Notes under the pieces: model-generated | What the model was told of the DNA's origin: nothing | Databases searched by the model: none | Seen by the model: only the letters and a program-made list of their open reading frames with translations | Program-made: the position numbers and the translations under genes | DNA from: Cupriavidus sp. U2 | GTDB lineage: Bacteria > Pseudomonadota > Gammaproteobacteria > Burkholderiales > Burkholderiaceae | Assembly: GCF_009663685.2 (NCBI RefSeq) | Contig: NZ_RCOG02000002.1 | Coordinates: forward strand, 372,001 to 436,000 | Direction: 5' to 3' | DNA length: 64,000 bases | Shown: in pieces, positions 7,759-17,161 of the stretch | Numbering within the stretch: position 1 is the first letter of the stretch | Layout: the number at the start of each line of letters is the position of its first letter

Positions 7759-8774
7759 TCGAGATCCTCCGACCTGGTGCGCAGGCGTCGGTGCAAGACC
7801 TGGGCCGTACCGGATTCCGCCGCTTTGGCGTGGGCCGGTCGGGTGCTGCCGACGGGCTGGCGCTGAGGGTGGGCAACCGGCTGCTGGGCAACGACCCGAA
7901 CGCGGCGGCCATCGAATTCACGCTGGGCCGCGCGGCGCTGCGCTTCGAGGCAGACATGCGCGTGGCGCTGACCGGCGCCGAGTGCAGCGCGAATGTCGAT
8001 GGCGTGCCGGTCTGGTCCTGGCATGCGTTCGATGTGCGACGTGGCGAAACGCTGACGCTGCCCGCGCCGCGCGGCGGCTCGCGTACCTATCTGTGTGTGG
8101 CGGGCGGCATCGATGTGCCGCTGGTGATGCATTCGCGCAGCACCGATCTCAAGTCCAGCTTCGGCGGCTTCGAAGGCCGTGTATTGAAGGAAGGCGACCA
8201 TCTGCCCGTAGGCCGCCCCGGCATCGACACCGAGCAGGACTGGGTCGGCGTGGCCGCGCCGGGCTGGGCGCTGCCCGTCAACCGCGAAGGCAATGCGCTG
8301 GTGATCCGCATGCTGGCCGGCCCCGAGTATCCCGATTTCGAGCCCGAATCGCAGGCGGCGCTGTGGTCGTCGGACTGGTCCATCACGCCGCAGAGCAATC
8401 GCATGGGCCTGCGCCTGCAGGGCCCCGTGCTGGCGCGCCGCGCCGACCGTTCGGGCGATCTGCTGTCGCACGGCGTGGTGCCGGGCGTGATGCAGGTGCC
8501 GCCGAACGGCCAGCCGATCGCGTTGATGAGCGACGCGCAGACCACCGGCGGCTATCCGAAGATCGGCACCGTGATCGGCGCCGACCTGTGGCGCCTGGCC
8601 CAGGTGCCGCTGGGCGCCACGGTGCGCTTCCGGCAGGTGACCGTCGAAGAGGCCGCCGCCGCCCAGGCCGAGGTGGATCGCTACCTGCGCCAGATCGACC
8701 AGGCGCTGCGCTGGCAGAGCCAGGGCCTGCAGATTGCCGCGCGCCGCCGCACGACCACCCGGTTCGTCGCATAA
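7755..8774 (+). CDS. pxpC: 5-oxoprolinase subunit PxpC
   Basis: 339-residue KipA/allophanate hydrolase subunit 2-type protein, partner of PxpB in the 5-oxoprolinase complex. The opening ILRPGAQASVQDLGRTG is the family signature, as are SGAADGLALRVGN and the central LCVAGGIDVP. It starts with GTG inside the pxpB stop (GTGA), so translation is coupled and a fixed subunit ratio is likely. pxpA follows after 36 bp with GGAG before its start. Confidence 0.93.
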   Translation: MIEILRPGAQASVQDLGRTGFRRFGVGRSGAADGLALRVGNRLLGNDPNAAAIEFTLGRAALRFEADMRVALTGAECSANVDGVPVWSWHAFDVRRGETLTLPAPRGGSRTYLCVAGGIDVPLVMHSRSTDLKSSFGGFEGRVLKEGDHLPVGRPGIDTEQDWVGVAAPGWALPVNREGNALVIRMLAGPEYPDFEPESQAALWSSDWSITPQSNRMGLRLQGPVLARRADRSGDLLSHGVVPGVMQVPPNGQPIALMSDAQTTGGYPKIGTVIGADLWRLAQVPLGATVRFRQVTVEEAAAAQAEVDRYLRQIDQALRWQSQGLQIAARRRTTTRFVA

Positions 8775-8810
8775 CCCTTAAATCGTCCCCACACATCCGG
8801 AGAACGCCCC

Positions 8811-9551
8811 ATGCAAATCGACCTGAATGCCGACCTTGGCGAAGGCTGCGGCAATGACGAAGCCCTGATCCAGCTGATCAGTTCCGCCAACGTGGCGTGC
8901 GGCTGGCACGCGGGCGATGCGGCAACGATGCTGCAGACCGTGAAGTGGGCGCTGGACAACAACGTGGCCATTGGCGCGCATCCGAGCTTTCCGGACCGCG
9001 AGAATTTCGGCCGTACCGAAATGCAGCGCGACCCCGAGGCGGTCTATGCCGACGTGCTGTACCAGATCGGCGCGCTCGACGCGATGGTGCGGGCGCAGGG
9101 CGGCCAGCTGGCCCACGTGAAGCCGCATGGCGCGCTGTACAACATGGCCGTGCGCGACGCAAAGCTGTGCGACGCGATCATCCGCGCCGTACGCGACTAC
9201 GATTCCGACCTCGTCTTCTTCGGCCTGGCCAATAGCCAGATGATCACCATGGCGCGCGACGCGGGCCTGCGCGTGAAGGAAGAAGTGTTCGCCGACCGCG
9301 GCTACAACCCCGACGGCACGCTGGTCAAGCGCGGCACGCCCGGCGCGCTGCATGACGACGAAGACGTCGCCCTCAACCAGACGCTCTCGATGATTCGCGA
9401 CAAGCAGGTCCGCGCAATCGACGGCACCTGGGTACCGATTCGCGCCGAAACCGTGTGTCTGCACGGCGACGGCGCCCACGCGCTTGCCTTTGCGCGCCGC
9501 ATCCGGGAACGGCTCGGCGCGGAAGGCATCGCCATCCGGGCCGGCAACTGA
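8811..9551 (+). CDS. pxpA: 5-oxoprolinase subunit PxpA (LamB/YcsF family)
   Basis: 246-residue LamB/YcsF family protein, the third 5-oxoprolinase subunit. Conserved sequences include [10 protein letters not shown] at the N-terminus, [11 protein letters not shown], the [10 protein letters not shown] loop and [14 protein letters not shown] 8811 has GGAG at a good distance. Together with PxpB and PxpC it forms a complete set, so the ATP-dependent conversion of 5-oxoproline to L-glutamate is expected to be functional. Confidence 0.95.
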   Translation: MQIDLNADLGEGCGNDEALIQLISSANVACGWHAGDAATMLQTVKWALDNNVAIGAHPSFPDRENFGRTEMQRDPEAVYADVLYQIGALDAMVRAQGGQLAHVKPHGALYNMAVRDAKLCDAIIRAVRDYDSDLVFFGLANSQMITMARDAGLRVKEEVFADRGYNPDGTLVKRGTPGALHDDEDVALNQTLSMIRDKQVRAIDGTWVPIRAETVCLHGDGAHALAFARRIRERLGAEGIAIRAGN

Positions 9552-9602
9552 CGGCCCCCCGTCAGGCGCAGGCTTTGCTTCACTCGCTATCAGGTGTTTC
9601 CC

Positions 9603-10343
9603 ATGGAATCGGCTGTCAATCTTTGGCCCCTGCTCGGGGTCGGCGTCATCATCCTCGGCTTCGTCCTGCGGTTCAATCCCATGATGGTGGTGGCGGCAGC
9701 CGCCATTGTCACGGGATTGGCCGCGTCGATGCCGGTCATGCAGATATTCACTGCCATCGGCACGGCCTTCGTCAAGGCACGTAACCTGCCGCTGATCATC
9801 CTGCTGCCGCTGGCCGTGATCGGCCTGCTGGAACGCCACGGGCTGCGCGAGCATGCGCAGGCGTGGATTTCGCGCATCGCATCGGCCACCGTCGGCCGCC
9901 TGCTGATCGTCTACCTGGCCGTGCGCGAGCTGACTGCCGCCGTGGGCCTGACCAGCCTGGGCGGCCATCCGCAGATGGTGCGCCCGCTGCTGGCCCCAAT
10001 GGCCGAAGGCGCGGCGGAGACCCGCTTCGGCCACCTGCCCGAGCCGGTGCGCCAGCGCGTGCTGGCCTTCTGCGCGGCCACCGACAACGTGGGCCTGTTC
10101 TTTGGCGAGGACATCTTCGTGGCGTTCGGTGCCATCGCGCTGATGCACACGTTCCTGCTGTCGTCGAACATCGACGTCGAGCCGCTGCACATTGCCGTGT
10201 GGGGCATCCCCACCGCGATCTGCGCCTTCCTGATCCATGCCGTGCGCCTGAAGCGCCTCGACGGCTGGCTGGCCCGCGAACTCGGGGGCAAGCAACCGGC
10301 CGGCACGTCGGCCACCGTCGCCGCTGCGGCCAAGGGGGAGTAA
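9603..10343 (+). CDS. DUF969 membrane protein, putative 5-oxoproline permease component
   Basis: 246-residue polytopic inner-membrane protein of the DUF969 family, with about six hydrophobic segments and a conserved charged loop (RELTAAVGLTSLGGHPQMVRP). DUF969 and DUF979 proteins occur as adjacent pairs, and here the pair lies between pxpA and pcp in one tightly spaced operon. The most economical role is uptake (or export) of 5-oxoproline or pyroglutamyl peptides, but this is inferred from position only. ATG 9603 is preferred over a slightly longer open frame. The stop is followed after 3 bp by DUF979. Confidence 0.85.
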   Translation: MESAVNLWPLLGVGVIILGFVLRFNPMMVVAAAAIVTGLAASMPVMQIFTAIGTAFVKARNLPLIILLPLAVIGLLERHGLREHAQAWISRIASATVGRLLIVYLAVRELTAAVGLTSLGGHPQMVRPLLAPMAEGAAETRFGHLPEPVRQRVLAFCAATDNVGLFFGEDIFVAFGAIALMHTFLLSSNIDVEPLHIAVWGIPTAICAFLIHAVRLKRLDGWLARELGGKQPAGTSATVAAAAKGE

Positions 10344-10346
10344 GCG

Positions 10347-11297
10347 ATGATTATCTCGATCGAATACCTCTACTGGCTGGCCGGCTTTGTCCTGCTGATC
10401 ACCGCGCTGATGACGTTCACGGACAAGACGCATCCGCGCCGTCTGACCACGGGCCTGTTCTGGCTGCTCTATGCGGTCATCTTCCTGATCGGCGACAAGA
10501 TCCCGCCGGCCGTGGTCGGCGTGGGTGCCGTGGTGATGGCGCTGATCGCCGGGTTTGGCGGTGTGGGCCATGGCAAGCACGGCACGCTGCCGGAAGACAA
10601 GCGCCGCGCCAGCGCCCAGCGCCTGGGCAACAAGCTGTTCATTCCGGCGCTGCTGATTCCGCTCATCACGGTGCTGGGCACGGTGCTGTTCAAGGACGTC
10701 AGGATTGCCGGGCTGCCGCTGCTCGATCCGAAGAACGTCACGTTCGTGTCGCTGGGTGTCGGCTGCCTGGTGTCGCTGTTCGTGGTCTGCTGGCTGACGC
10801 GCGACACGCCGGCGCAGAGCATGCGCGAATCCCGGCGCCTGATCGAGGCGCTGGGCTGGGCGCTGGTGCTGCCGCAGATGCTGGCCATGCTGGGCCTGGT
10901 GTTCGCCGATGCCGGCGTGGGCAAGGCGGTGGCGCACCTGACCACGTCGTACATCAACATGGACTTCAAGTTCGTGGCGGTGACGGTCTACTGCGTGGGC
11001 ATGGCGCTGTTCACGGTGATCATGGGCAATGGCTTTGCCGCGTTCCCGGTGATGACAGGCGGCGTAGGCGTACCGATCCTGGTGGGCATGTTCCACGCGA
11101 ACCCGGCGGTGATGGCGGCCATCGGCATGTTCTCGGGCTACTGCGGCACGCTGATGACGCCCATGGCGGCCAACTTCAACATCGTGCCCGCCGCGCTGCT
11201 GGAACTGGAAGACAAGAACGCCGTGATCCGCGCGCAGTTGCCCACCGCGTTCGGCATCCTGGTCGCCAATATCTTCCTGCTGTACTTCCTGATGTAA
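10347..11297 (+). CDS. DUF979 membrane protein, partner of the DUF969 protein
   Basis: 316-residue polytopic membrane protein of the DUF979 family with about eight hydrophobic stretches, including [19 protein letters not shown] and a Gly-rich [19 protein letters not shown] segment that resembles re-entrant loops of secondary transporters. It starts 3 bp after DUF969 and ends 10 bp before pcp. I infer a two-subunit permease for 5-oxoproline; no experimental family function is known to me. Confidence 0.85.
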   Translation: MIISIEYLYWLAGFVLLITALMTFTDKTHPRRLTTGLFWLLYAVIFLIGDKIPPAVVGVGAVVMALIAGFGGVGHGKHGTLPEDKRRASAQRLGNKLFIPALLIPLITVLGTVLFKDVRIAGLPLLDPKNVTFVSLGVGCLVSLFVVCWLTRDTPAQSMRESRRLIEALGWALVLPQMLAMLGLVFADAGVGKAVAHLTTSYINMDFKFVAVTVYCVGMALFTVIMGNGFAAFPVMTGGVGVPILVGMFHANPAVMAAIGMFSGYCGTLMTPMAANFNIVPAALLELEDKNAVIRAQLPTAFGILVANIFLLYFLM

Positions 11298-11307
11298 GGA
11301 AAATGCC

Positions 11308-11970
11308 ATGTCCGTTCGTACCGTCCTGCTGACCGGCTTCGAGCCGTTTGAACAAGAGCCGATCAATCCCTCGTGGGAGGCGGTGCGAGCGCTCGATGGC
11401 GAGCGCGTTGGCGATGCGGTAATTGTCGCGCGCCAGTTGCCGTGCGTGTTCGGCAACGCCATCGACGCGATGGCGCAACTCGTAGAATCCTTGAATCCAG
11501 ATGTGGTGATTGCGGTGGGTCAGGCTGGCGGCCGCACCGAGATGTCGGTCGAGCGCGTGGCGATCAATGTGGACGATGCCCGCATTGCCGACAACGCCGG
11601 GGCCCAGCCCATCGACAACACGATCGCGCCGGATGGCCCGGCGGCGTATTTCTCGACGCTGCCGATCAAGGCCATCGTGCGCGACATGCGCGCAGCCGGC
11701 GTGCCGGCGATGGTGTCGCAAACGGCCGGCACCTTCGTCTGCAACCATGTGTTCTACGGGCTGATGCATGCGCTGGCGCAACGCCACGCAGCGCCCCCGG
11801 CCACACGCGGCGGCTTCATCCACATCCCCTACCTGCCCGAGCAGGCCGCGCGGCATCCCGGCGCGCCCAGCCTGGCGCTCGACACGCTGGTCGCCGGCCT
11901 GCGCGTGGCGGTGGCCACGTCGCTGTCGACCGATGCCGATATCCGCGAGCAGGGCGGCCAGCTGCACTGA
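11308..11970 (+). CDS. pcp: Pyroglutamyl-peptidase I
   Basis: 220-residue cysteine peptidase (family C15) that removes N-terminal pyroglutamate from peptides, releasing 5-oxoproline. The catalytic triad motifs are visible: Glu in [15 protein letters not shown], Cys in [15 protein letters not shown] and His in [10 protein letters not shown]. It has no signal peptide, so it acts in the cytoplasm. ATG 11308 has AAGGAAA 5-10 nt upstream. Placed after pxpBCA and the DUF969/979 pair, it would feed its product straight to 5-oxoprolinase. Confidence 0.95.
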   Translation: MSVRTVLLTGFEPFEQEPINPSWEAVRALDGERVGDAVIVARQLPCVFGNAIDAMAQLVESLNPDVVIAVGQAGGRTEMSVERVAINVDDARIADNAGAQPIDNTIAPDGPAAYFSTLPIKAIVRDMRAAGVPAMVSQTAGTFVCNHVFYGLMHALAQRHAAPPATRGGFIHIPYLPEQAARHPGAPSLALDTLVAGLRVAVATSLSTDADIREQGGQLH

Positions 11971-11978
11971 CACGTCGC

Positions 11979-11996
11979 CAGCGGCATGCGCCGCTG
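11979..11996. terminator. Stem-loop between convergent pcp and VanZ genes
   Basis: Perfect 7-bp stem CAGCGGC / GCCGCTG with a 4-nt ATGC loop between two convergent genes. There is no T-run, so it may act with Rho or only protect mRNA ends. Confidence 0.35.
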
Positions 11997-12000
11997 ACGC

Positions 12001-13284
12001 CTACTTCGATTCCTGCCGGGTTTCCGTCGCGGCGGCCACGGCCCGCGCCGTTGCGCGGCGCTGGGCGCGCTTCTGCAGTCGCCGCCGCAGCGTGATCTGC
12101 TCGAAGCGCCAGACCACGTAGAAGAAGGCCAGGAACGGCCATACCCAGCCCAGCCATTGCGCGAGGCTGTTGAAGTGCACCAGGCGGCCCATGCGCCAGC
12201 CTTGCTCCGAGATCCACGCATACGGGTTCGGCGGCAGGATATTGGTCAGTATCACCAGCCCGGTCAGCGACACCACGGCCAGCACGGCGCGCAGCCAGCG
12301 TGGCACGCGCAGCAGCAGTACCAGCACCAGCGAGCTGGTCAGCAGGGCAAAGCGCCCGCCTTCGGACAGCCAGTTGAACGCGTTGTCGTCGGGAAACTGC
12401 AGTTCCGCGACGCCGGCCTTGATCATCAGCGCGGCGGTCAGCAGCGCCGCCAGGATGCGCAGCATCGGCGCGGTACGCCGCATGGCCACCGATGCAAACA
12501 GGCCGGTGCCGATCCAGCTCGATGCCGTCACCATGGTTTCCAGCAGCAACTGGTTCTGCAGGTCGTCGGGCCGCAGGTTGATGCTGTCCTGCCAGGCGAT
12601 CAGCGCCGGAAAGTAGGCCTGTACCCACATCATCGGCCAGGAATCGGGATCGGTCAGCCATTCGCGCACGATGCCGCCCATGCCGAACAGGTGTTCCTGC
12701 GGAAACACCTGCGCGAACGGCCACAGCACGATCAGCACGATCGCAAAGCTGGCATGCGGCTCGAACCACGCCATGCGCAGGCGGGTCAGGTTGCCGCGGT
12801 CGATCAGCGCGCTGGTAAACGGCGCCACCACGGCGGCCCCCAGCAGCGCGCCCAGCGCGTTGGTGATCAGGTCGATGTTCGACGGGATCCGGGTGGGCAG
12901 CCAGGTCTGCAGGGCTTCCATGACCGACGACAGCAGCGCGCCGGCCACCAGCGCGATCAGCGTGGCGCGCGCGCCCGATACGCGCGGATGCAGCGACAGC
13001 ACCACGAGCGCGCCGAACGGGCAGTAGCCCAGCACATTGGTCAGCAGGTCGAATTCGGTGATGTAGCGCGGCTTGGGCGCGGTCAGGAAGGCGAACGGCG
13101 AGATGCCGTTGTTCAACCATCCCGAAAACGGATACAGGCTGGCGTAGACCACCAGCAGCGTGAAGCAGATCAGCCCCACACGCGCCAGCGGCGAATGACG
13201 TGGCAACCAGCCCTCCAGCTCCGGCTGCGGCGGGGCCTCTGGGGGCGTCGGGGGCGAAGGAGGCAGGTGCGTATCCGGTGCCAT
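12001..13284 (-). CDS. VanZ-like family membrane protein
   Basis: 427-residue polytopic membrane protein. A Pro-rich cytoplasmic N-terminus (about residues 1-25) precedes roughly ten hydrophobic segments; the first half carries the VanZ-like region (TNVLGYCPFGALVVL, then SNIDLITNALGALLGA, with a conserved Glu in SVMEALQTWL). The C-terminus is basic. VanZ-like proteins are linked to glycopeptide/teicoplanin resistance in Gram-positives, but in Gram-negatives their role is unknown. It stands alone: convergent with pcp and separated by 50 bp from the lipid-transport operon. A TATAGT hexamer at 13316-13321 on this strand could be its -10. Confidence 0.8.
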   Translation of the reverse strand: MAPDTHLPPSPPTPPEAPPQPELEGWLPRHSPLARVGLICFTLLVVYASLYPFSGWLNNGISPFAFLTAPKPRYITEFDLLTNVLGYCPFGALVVLSLHPRVSGARATLIALVAGALLSSVMEALQTWLPTRIPSNIDLITNALGALLGAAVVAPFTSALIDRGNLTRLRMAWFEPHASFAIVLIVLWPFAQVFPQEHLFGMGGIVREWLTDPDSWPMMWVQAYFPALIAWQDSINLRPDDLQNQLLLETMVTASSWIGTGLFASVAMRRTAPMLRILAALLTAALMIKAGVAELQFPDDNAFNWLSEGGRFALLTSSLVLVLLLRVPRWLRAVLAVVSLTGLVILTNILPPNPYAWISEQGWRMGRLVHFNSLAQWLGWVWPFLAFFYVVWRFEQITLRRRLQKRAQRRATARAVAAATETRQESK

Positions 13285-13334
13285 TGACTGCGTGAAACCT
13301 TACGGCCTGATTCGCACTATAGGCTTTCCGCGCC

Positions 13335-14051
13335 TCATTGGCGCGGGGGCGTGGGCGTGGGCGTTTCGTCGGTCGGCAGCGGCACCGCGTTGCGCCCGGG
13401 CGGGTTCGCGCGCGGCAACGGCGCCGGGCCGGCTGCGGCGGCGGCTTCCAGCGGCAGTGTGGCGGCCCAGTCGAGGATGGCGGCGATCACCGCATCGCTG
13501 CTGGCCGACAGCGCCTTCACGCCGCCGGCGCCGTCGGGGCTGGGCGCCGGCAGCTCGGCGACGAAGGTCTTCTGTCCGATCAGTGCCTTGTGGAATACCG
13601 TGGCCCGCGCGCGCACCACGCCGCGGCTGCTGGTGGGCGAGTCGAAGACCTGCTCGAAGCCCAGCAGGTCGACCTTGACGGCCGGCACGCTGGTGTCGCC
13701 GTACCACGTGAGTTCGCCGCGCCCGGACACCGCGTCGCGCAGGCGGTCGTCGAAGAGCCGCGTCGGAGCGTCCACCCAGCGTTGCGTGGCGTAGGCCTGC
13801 AGCCGCTGGGCCTGGGTGTATTGCAGCCGGTAGTAGATGCCCCGGCCGTCCATCCACGTCGGGCCGCCGGTATCGGCCACGCGCAGCTTGGGCAGGCGGG
13901 CGGGCGGCTGGGACGGTGCGGCGGCAAGCGGGCCCAGGTCGTAGGTGGTGCTTGGCTTGGCGGGCGACAGCACGCTGCAGCCGGACAGGGCGGTCAGGGC
14001 GGACAGCGCCATCAGCATGACCAGCGAGGCAAGGGCGGAACGGGTTTTCAT
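13335..14051 (-). CDS. ABC transport auxiliary lipoprotein
   Basis: 238-residue lipoprotein with a signal sequence ending in the lipobox LSGC (Cys about residue 24), followed by the ABC-type transport auxiliary domain (TYDLGPL at the start, then GGPTWMDGRGIYYRLQY). It is the last gene of a permease-ATPase-MCE-lipoprotein set and corresponds to the PqiC/LetC-like lipoprotein of MCE systems. The C-terminal 40 residues are Pro/Ala-rich and probably disordered. ATG 14051 is chosen because it starts the signal peptide; the open frame extends upstream but without family character. Confidence 0.87.
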   Translation of the reverse strand: MKTRSALASLVMLMALSALTALSGCSVLSPAKPSTTYDLGPLAAAPSQPPARLPKLRVADTGGPTWMDGRGIYYRLQYTQAQRLQAYATQRWVDAPTRLFDDRLRDAVSGRGELTWYGDTSVPAVKVDLLGFEQVFDSPTSSRGVVRARATVFHKALIGQKTFVAELPAPSPDGAGGVKALSASSDAVIAAILDWAATLPLEAAAAAGPAPLPRANPPGRNAVPLPTDETPTPTPPRQ

Positions 14052-14094
14052 GGTGGATCCCGACGGTGGGTCTGACGCATGGCGTGGCGGCGGT

Positions 14095-15036
14095 TCAGGG
14101 GGCGCGGAAGCCCGGCTCGCCGGGTCCGGGGGCCACGGCCGAGCCGCCGAACAGCACGCTGCTTGGCTGGTCGTTGAACTGGCCGGCCGCACGGTCGATG
14201 CTGCGTGTGGCCTGTCGGGCATCGCGCGCCAGCCCGTTGATCTGCGGCAGCGTTTCCTGGGTGAAGATACCGGCCGCCTGCTGCACCGAATCGGCGGCGC
14301 CCTGCATGTTTTCGCCCACGCGGTTCACGGTGCTCATCACCGTGCCATGCGGGCTGGCCAGGTCATCGGCCAGCCGGCGCGTGGACGCCAGCGTGGCGTT
14401 CAGGTTGTCCACGGCCTGCGGCAGGCGGGCGGCCGCGGGCTGCAGCGACGCGGCCAGCTTCGAATAGTCGTCGGCGGTCTTGTGGACCGACTTGATGGCG
14501 GCCATCAGCTCGTCGCGGTTGGTGGTCTGGAACATCTCGTTGAGCGACGACATCAGCGTTTCGGTCTGGGTCAGCAGCGAGTCGCCGCGCTTTTCCAGTT
14601 CCTCGAAGAAGCCCGGCCGCATCACGATGCGCGCCGGTTCGCGTGCCGACGTATGCAGCGGCGGCGAACTGGCGGCAGCGCCATCCTCGCGCGCGGTGTC
14701 GTCCAGCTGCACATAGGCGATGCCGGTCACGCCCTGGAAGCCCAGCGTGGCATAGGTGGTGCGCGTGATCGGCGTGTCCTGGTTGACGCTGATGCGCACG
14801 ATGATCTGGCCCGGCACCTGCGGATCGAACTTGATCGACAACACCTTGCCGACATCCAGGCCCCGATACTTCACGTCGGCCTGCGGTCCCAGCCCGTTGA
14901 CCGTCGAACGCGTAATCAGGTCGTAGGGCACGCGCACGGCGTGGTCACTGCTGAACCAGAACAGCGAGAACAGCACCAGGATCGCCAGTCCGATGGTGAA
15001 CACGCCTGCCAGGAAGGCGTTTGACTTGTTTTCCAT
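14095..15036 (-). CDS. MCE (MlaD-like) substrate-binding protein
   Basis: 313-residue MCE-family protein with one N-terminal transmembrane anchor (LAGVFTIGLAILVLFSLFWF) and a single MCE domain (about residues 38-120, with GLGPQADVKYRGLDVGKVL and GFQGVTGIAYVQLDD). The C-terminal 170 residues are helical, as in Mce-type proteins that form a tunnel across the periplasm, and longer than in MlaD. Its ATG overlaps the ATPase stop by one base (TGATG). It probably delivers lipids between the inner and outer membranes. Confidence 0.9.
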   Translation of the reverse strand: MENKSNAFLAGVFTIGLAILVLFSLFWFSSDHAVRVPYDLITRSTVNGLGPQADVKYRGLDVGKVLSIKFDPQVPGQIIVRISVNQDTPITRTTYATLGFQGVTGIAYVQLDDTAREDGAAASSPPLHTSAREPARIVMRPGFFEELEKRGDSLLTQTETLMSSLNEMFQTTNRDELMAAIKSVHKTADDYSKLAASLQPAAARLPQAVDNLNATLASTRRLADDLASPHGTVMSTVNRVGENMQGAADSVQQAAGIFTQETLPQINGLARDARQATRSIDRAAGQFNDQPSSVLFGGSAVAPGPGEPGFRAP

Positions 15037-15896
15037 CAGGTCTCTCCAGTATTTCCAGTTGGCGCGGCCGGACTGCCGGGGCCCTTGAGGGCGGGCAGCG
15101 CCTGCAGCGCGCGCTGGGCGCGGTCGCCCAGAAAATATTCGCGGATGAACGGGTGATCGACCTTGATCACCTCGGCAATGGGCGCGGCGGCCAGTACCTT
15201 GCGGTCGGCCAGCACGGCCACGCGGTCGGACAGCGCCACCAGCGTGTCCAGGTCGTGCGTGATCATGACCACCGTGAGGCCCAGTTCGCGGCGCAATTCG
15301 CGGATCAGGGCCACATAGTCGTCGGATGCCATCGGATCAAGGCCCGCCGTGGGTTCGTCCAGAAAAACGAGTTCGGGTTCCAGCGCCAGCGCACGCGCCA
15401 GCGCCACGCGCTTGATCATGCCGCCCGACAGGTCAGACGGCATCTTGTCGGCGTCCTTGGCCGACAGGCCCACCAGTTGCAGTTTCAGCAGCGATGCCTG
15501 GCAGATCAGGTTGTCGGGCAGCGCGCGCATTTCGCGCAGCGGCAGCGCGATATTGTCGATGACCGACAGCGCCGAAAACAGCGCGCCGCGCTGGAACTGC
15601 AGGCCCCAGCGGTTGCGCAGCGTCTGCAGCTGCGCGGCGTTCAGGCTGGCCGGGTTCTCGCCGAACACCTTGATGGTGCCCGACGTCGGCCGCTCCAGCC
15701 CCACGATCTGGCGCAGCAGCACGGTCTTGCCCGTGCCCGAGCCGCCCACGATCGACAGCACCTCGCCGCGATAGACGTCCAGGTTCAGGCCGTCGTGCAC
15801 GACGTTGTCCCCATAGCGTTTGACGAGGTTGCGCACCTCGATGATCTTGTCGCGCGGGGTGTCGGGGCCGACTTGCGGCGTGGCGATGGTATTCAT
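15036..15896 (-). CDS. Lipid-transport ABC ATPase, MlaF-like
   Basis: 286-residue ATPase of the MlaF/Mkl group. Walker A is GGSGTGKT, the signature is LSGGMIKRVALARAL, and Walker B is ELVFLDEPTAGLD; the switch His follows in VMITHDLDT. The C-terminal 40 residues extend past the usual MlaF end. ATG 15896 overlaps the permease stop by 4 bp. It should power the STAS-permease upstream, with substrates handled by the MCE protein downstream. Mla systems move glycerophospholipids across the envelope; direction and substrate are not shown by the sequence. Confidence 0.92.
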   Translation of the reverse strand: MNTIATPQVGPDTPRDKIIEVRNLVKRYGDNVVHDGLNLDVYRGEVLSIVGGSGTGKTVLLRQIVGLERPTSGTIKVFGENPASLNAAQLQTLRNRWGLQFQRGALFSALSVIDNIALPLREMRALPDNLICQASLLKLQLVGLSAKDADKMPSDLSGGMIKRVALARALALEPELVFLDEPTAGLDPMASDDYVALIRELRRELGLTVVMITHDLDTLVALSDRVAVLADRKVLAAAPIAEVIKVDHPFIREYFLGDRAQRALQALPALKGPGSPAAPTGNTGET

Positions 15897-17023
15897 AGCC
15901 CGACGTTCTTGAACAGGATGGCAAAGACCGCATCGGCCAGGATGACCACGGTGATCGACGTCACCACCGATGCCGTGGTGCCCTGGCCCAGGCTCTGCGT
16001 GTTGGGCTTGATGCGCAGCCCGAAGTGGCAGGCGGTCAGCGCAATCAGCATGCCGAACGCCACGCCCTTGCCCAGGCCCAGCCACAGGTTGGCCACCGGC
16101 ACCGCATCGGGCAGCTGGCGCAGGAAGAACGCGTAGCTGATGTCGAGCTGGTAGCGCGCGGCCACCATGCCGCCGGCCAGCGCCATCACGTCGGTCCACG
16201 CCACCAGCAGCGGCATCGAGATGGACAGCGCGATCACGCGCGGCATGATCAGCCGGAAGCCGTGCGAGATACCCATCACGCTCATCGCGTCGAGTTCCTC
16301 GGTCACGCGCATCACGCCGATCTGCGCGGTAATGGCGGAGCCCGAGCGGCCGGCAATCAGGATGGCGGCCAGCACCGGCCCCAGTTCGCGGATCACCGCC
16401 ATGCCCAGGATGTTGACGATAAAGGTGCTGGCGCCGAACGTGCGCAACTGGTTGGCCGACAGGTAGGACAGCACGATGCCGATCAGGAACCCGACCAGCG
16501 CCGTGATCCCGAGTGCCTTATAGCCCACGTTGTAGACATTCGCGGAGATCTCGCGCCACGGGCCGCGATGCGGCGCGCGCGCAAACCGCAGCAGGTCGAA
16601 TGCCAGCTGGCCCAGCATGGTGATGCCGTTGGCCAGCTGGGCGAAGAACGACAGCAGTTTGGCACCCAGCAGGGTCACCGGATTGAAACGGTCGACCATC
16701 GTCTTGCGCCAGCCGTCGGTGCGCAGGTTCTGGATGCGCTCGAACACCCGGCGCTGGCCGTCGTTCAGGGCCACGCGCTCGGGCATGCGGCCGTTCCAGG
16801 CCTGCCAGATCAGTTGCGCGCCGATATGGTCGAGCCGGGTCACGCCGGCCAGCGACCATTCGGCATGCTGGGGCGCCTCGGTCAGTTCATGCAGCTGGGC
16901 GCGTAGGCCGCGCGCCTCATGGCAGCCGGCAAGTGCAAGAGCCGTCCAGTCCCCTTGCAGCTGTATGCTGCAGGCTCCGTCCTGGCGCGAGATATCAATG
17001 GCGGGCGTCGGCTGGCGATCCAA
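15893..17023 (-). CDS. MlaE-family permease with N-terminal STAS-like domain
   Basis: 376-residue fusion. Residues 1-105 form a STAS-like soluble domain (the job of MlaB in the split system) and residues 110-376 an MlaE-type permease with about five membrane segments and the EQ-loop-like region RELGPVLAAILIAGRSGSA followed by VTEELDAMSVMG. Such fused permeases occur in many proteobacterial MCE systems. First gene of the four-gene operon and divergent from birA, with 138 bp between them. Confidence 0.9.
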   Translation of the reverse strand: MDRQPTPAIDISRQDGACSIQLQGDWTALALAGCHEARGLRAQLHELTEAPQHAEWSLAGVTRLDHIGAQLIWQAWNGRMPERVALNDGQRRVFERIQNLRTDGWRKTMVDRFNPVTLLGAKLLSFFAQLANGITMLGQLAFDLLRFARAPHRGPWREISANVYNVGYKALGITALVGFLIGIVLSYLSANQLRTFGASTFIVNILGMAVIRELGPVLAAILIAGRSGSAITAQIGVMRVTEELDAMSVMGISHGFRLIMPRVIALSISMPLLVAWTDVMALAGGMVAARYQLDISYAFFLRQLPDAVPVANLWLGLGKGVAFGMLIALTACHFGLRIKPNTQSLGQGTTASVVTSITVVILADAVFAILFKNVGL

Positions 17024-17109
17024 AAGCGGCGATGATGTGATGGCGGAGTCTCGATTCTATGCTACCAACCCGGGTCACGCGACCGGACATCCGCTGACAC
17101 GGCCACGGC

Positions 17110-17115
17110 TACAAT
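17110..17115 (+). promoter_or_regulatory. Candidate -10 element of birA
   Basis: TACAAT hexamer 46 nt before the birA ATG in the divergent intergenic region. No good -35 at normal spacing. Confidence 0.4.
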
Positions 17116-17161
17116 CTCGCCAGACTCCGCGCCATGATTCGCCCCGCCGGATGGATTCCAG

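Noticed and set aside
8778..11462. An 894-codon minus-strand open frame opposite pxpA-DUF969-DUF979
   Set aside because: Composition is that of an antisense shadow and the plus strand has well-supported genes throughout.
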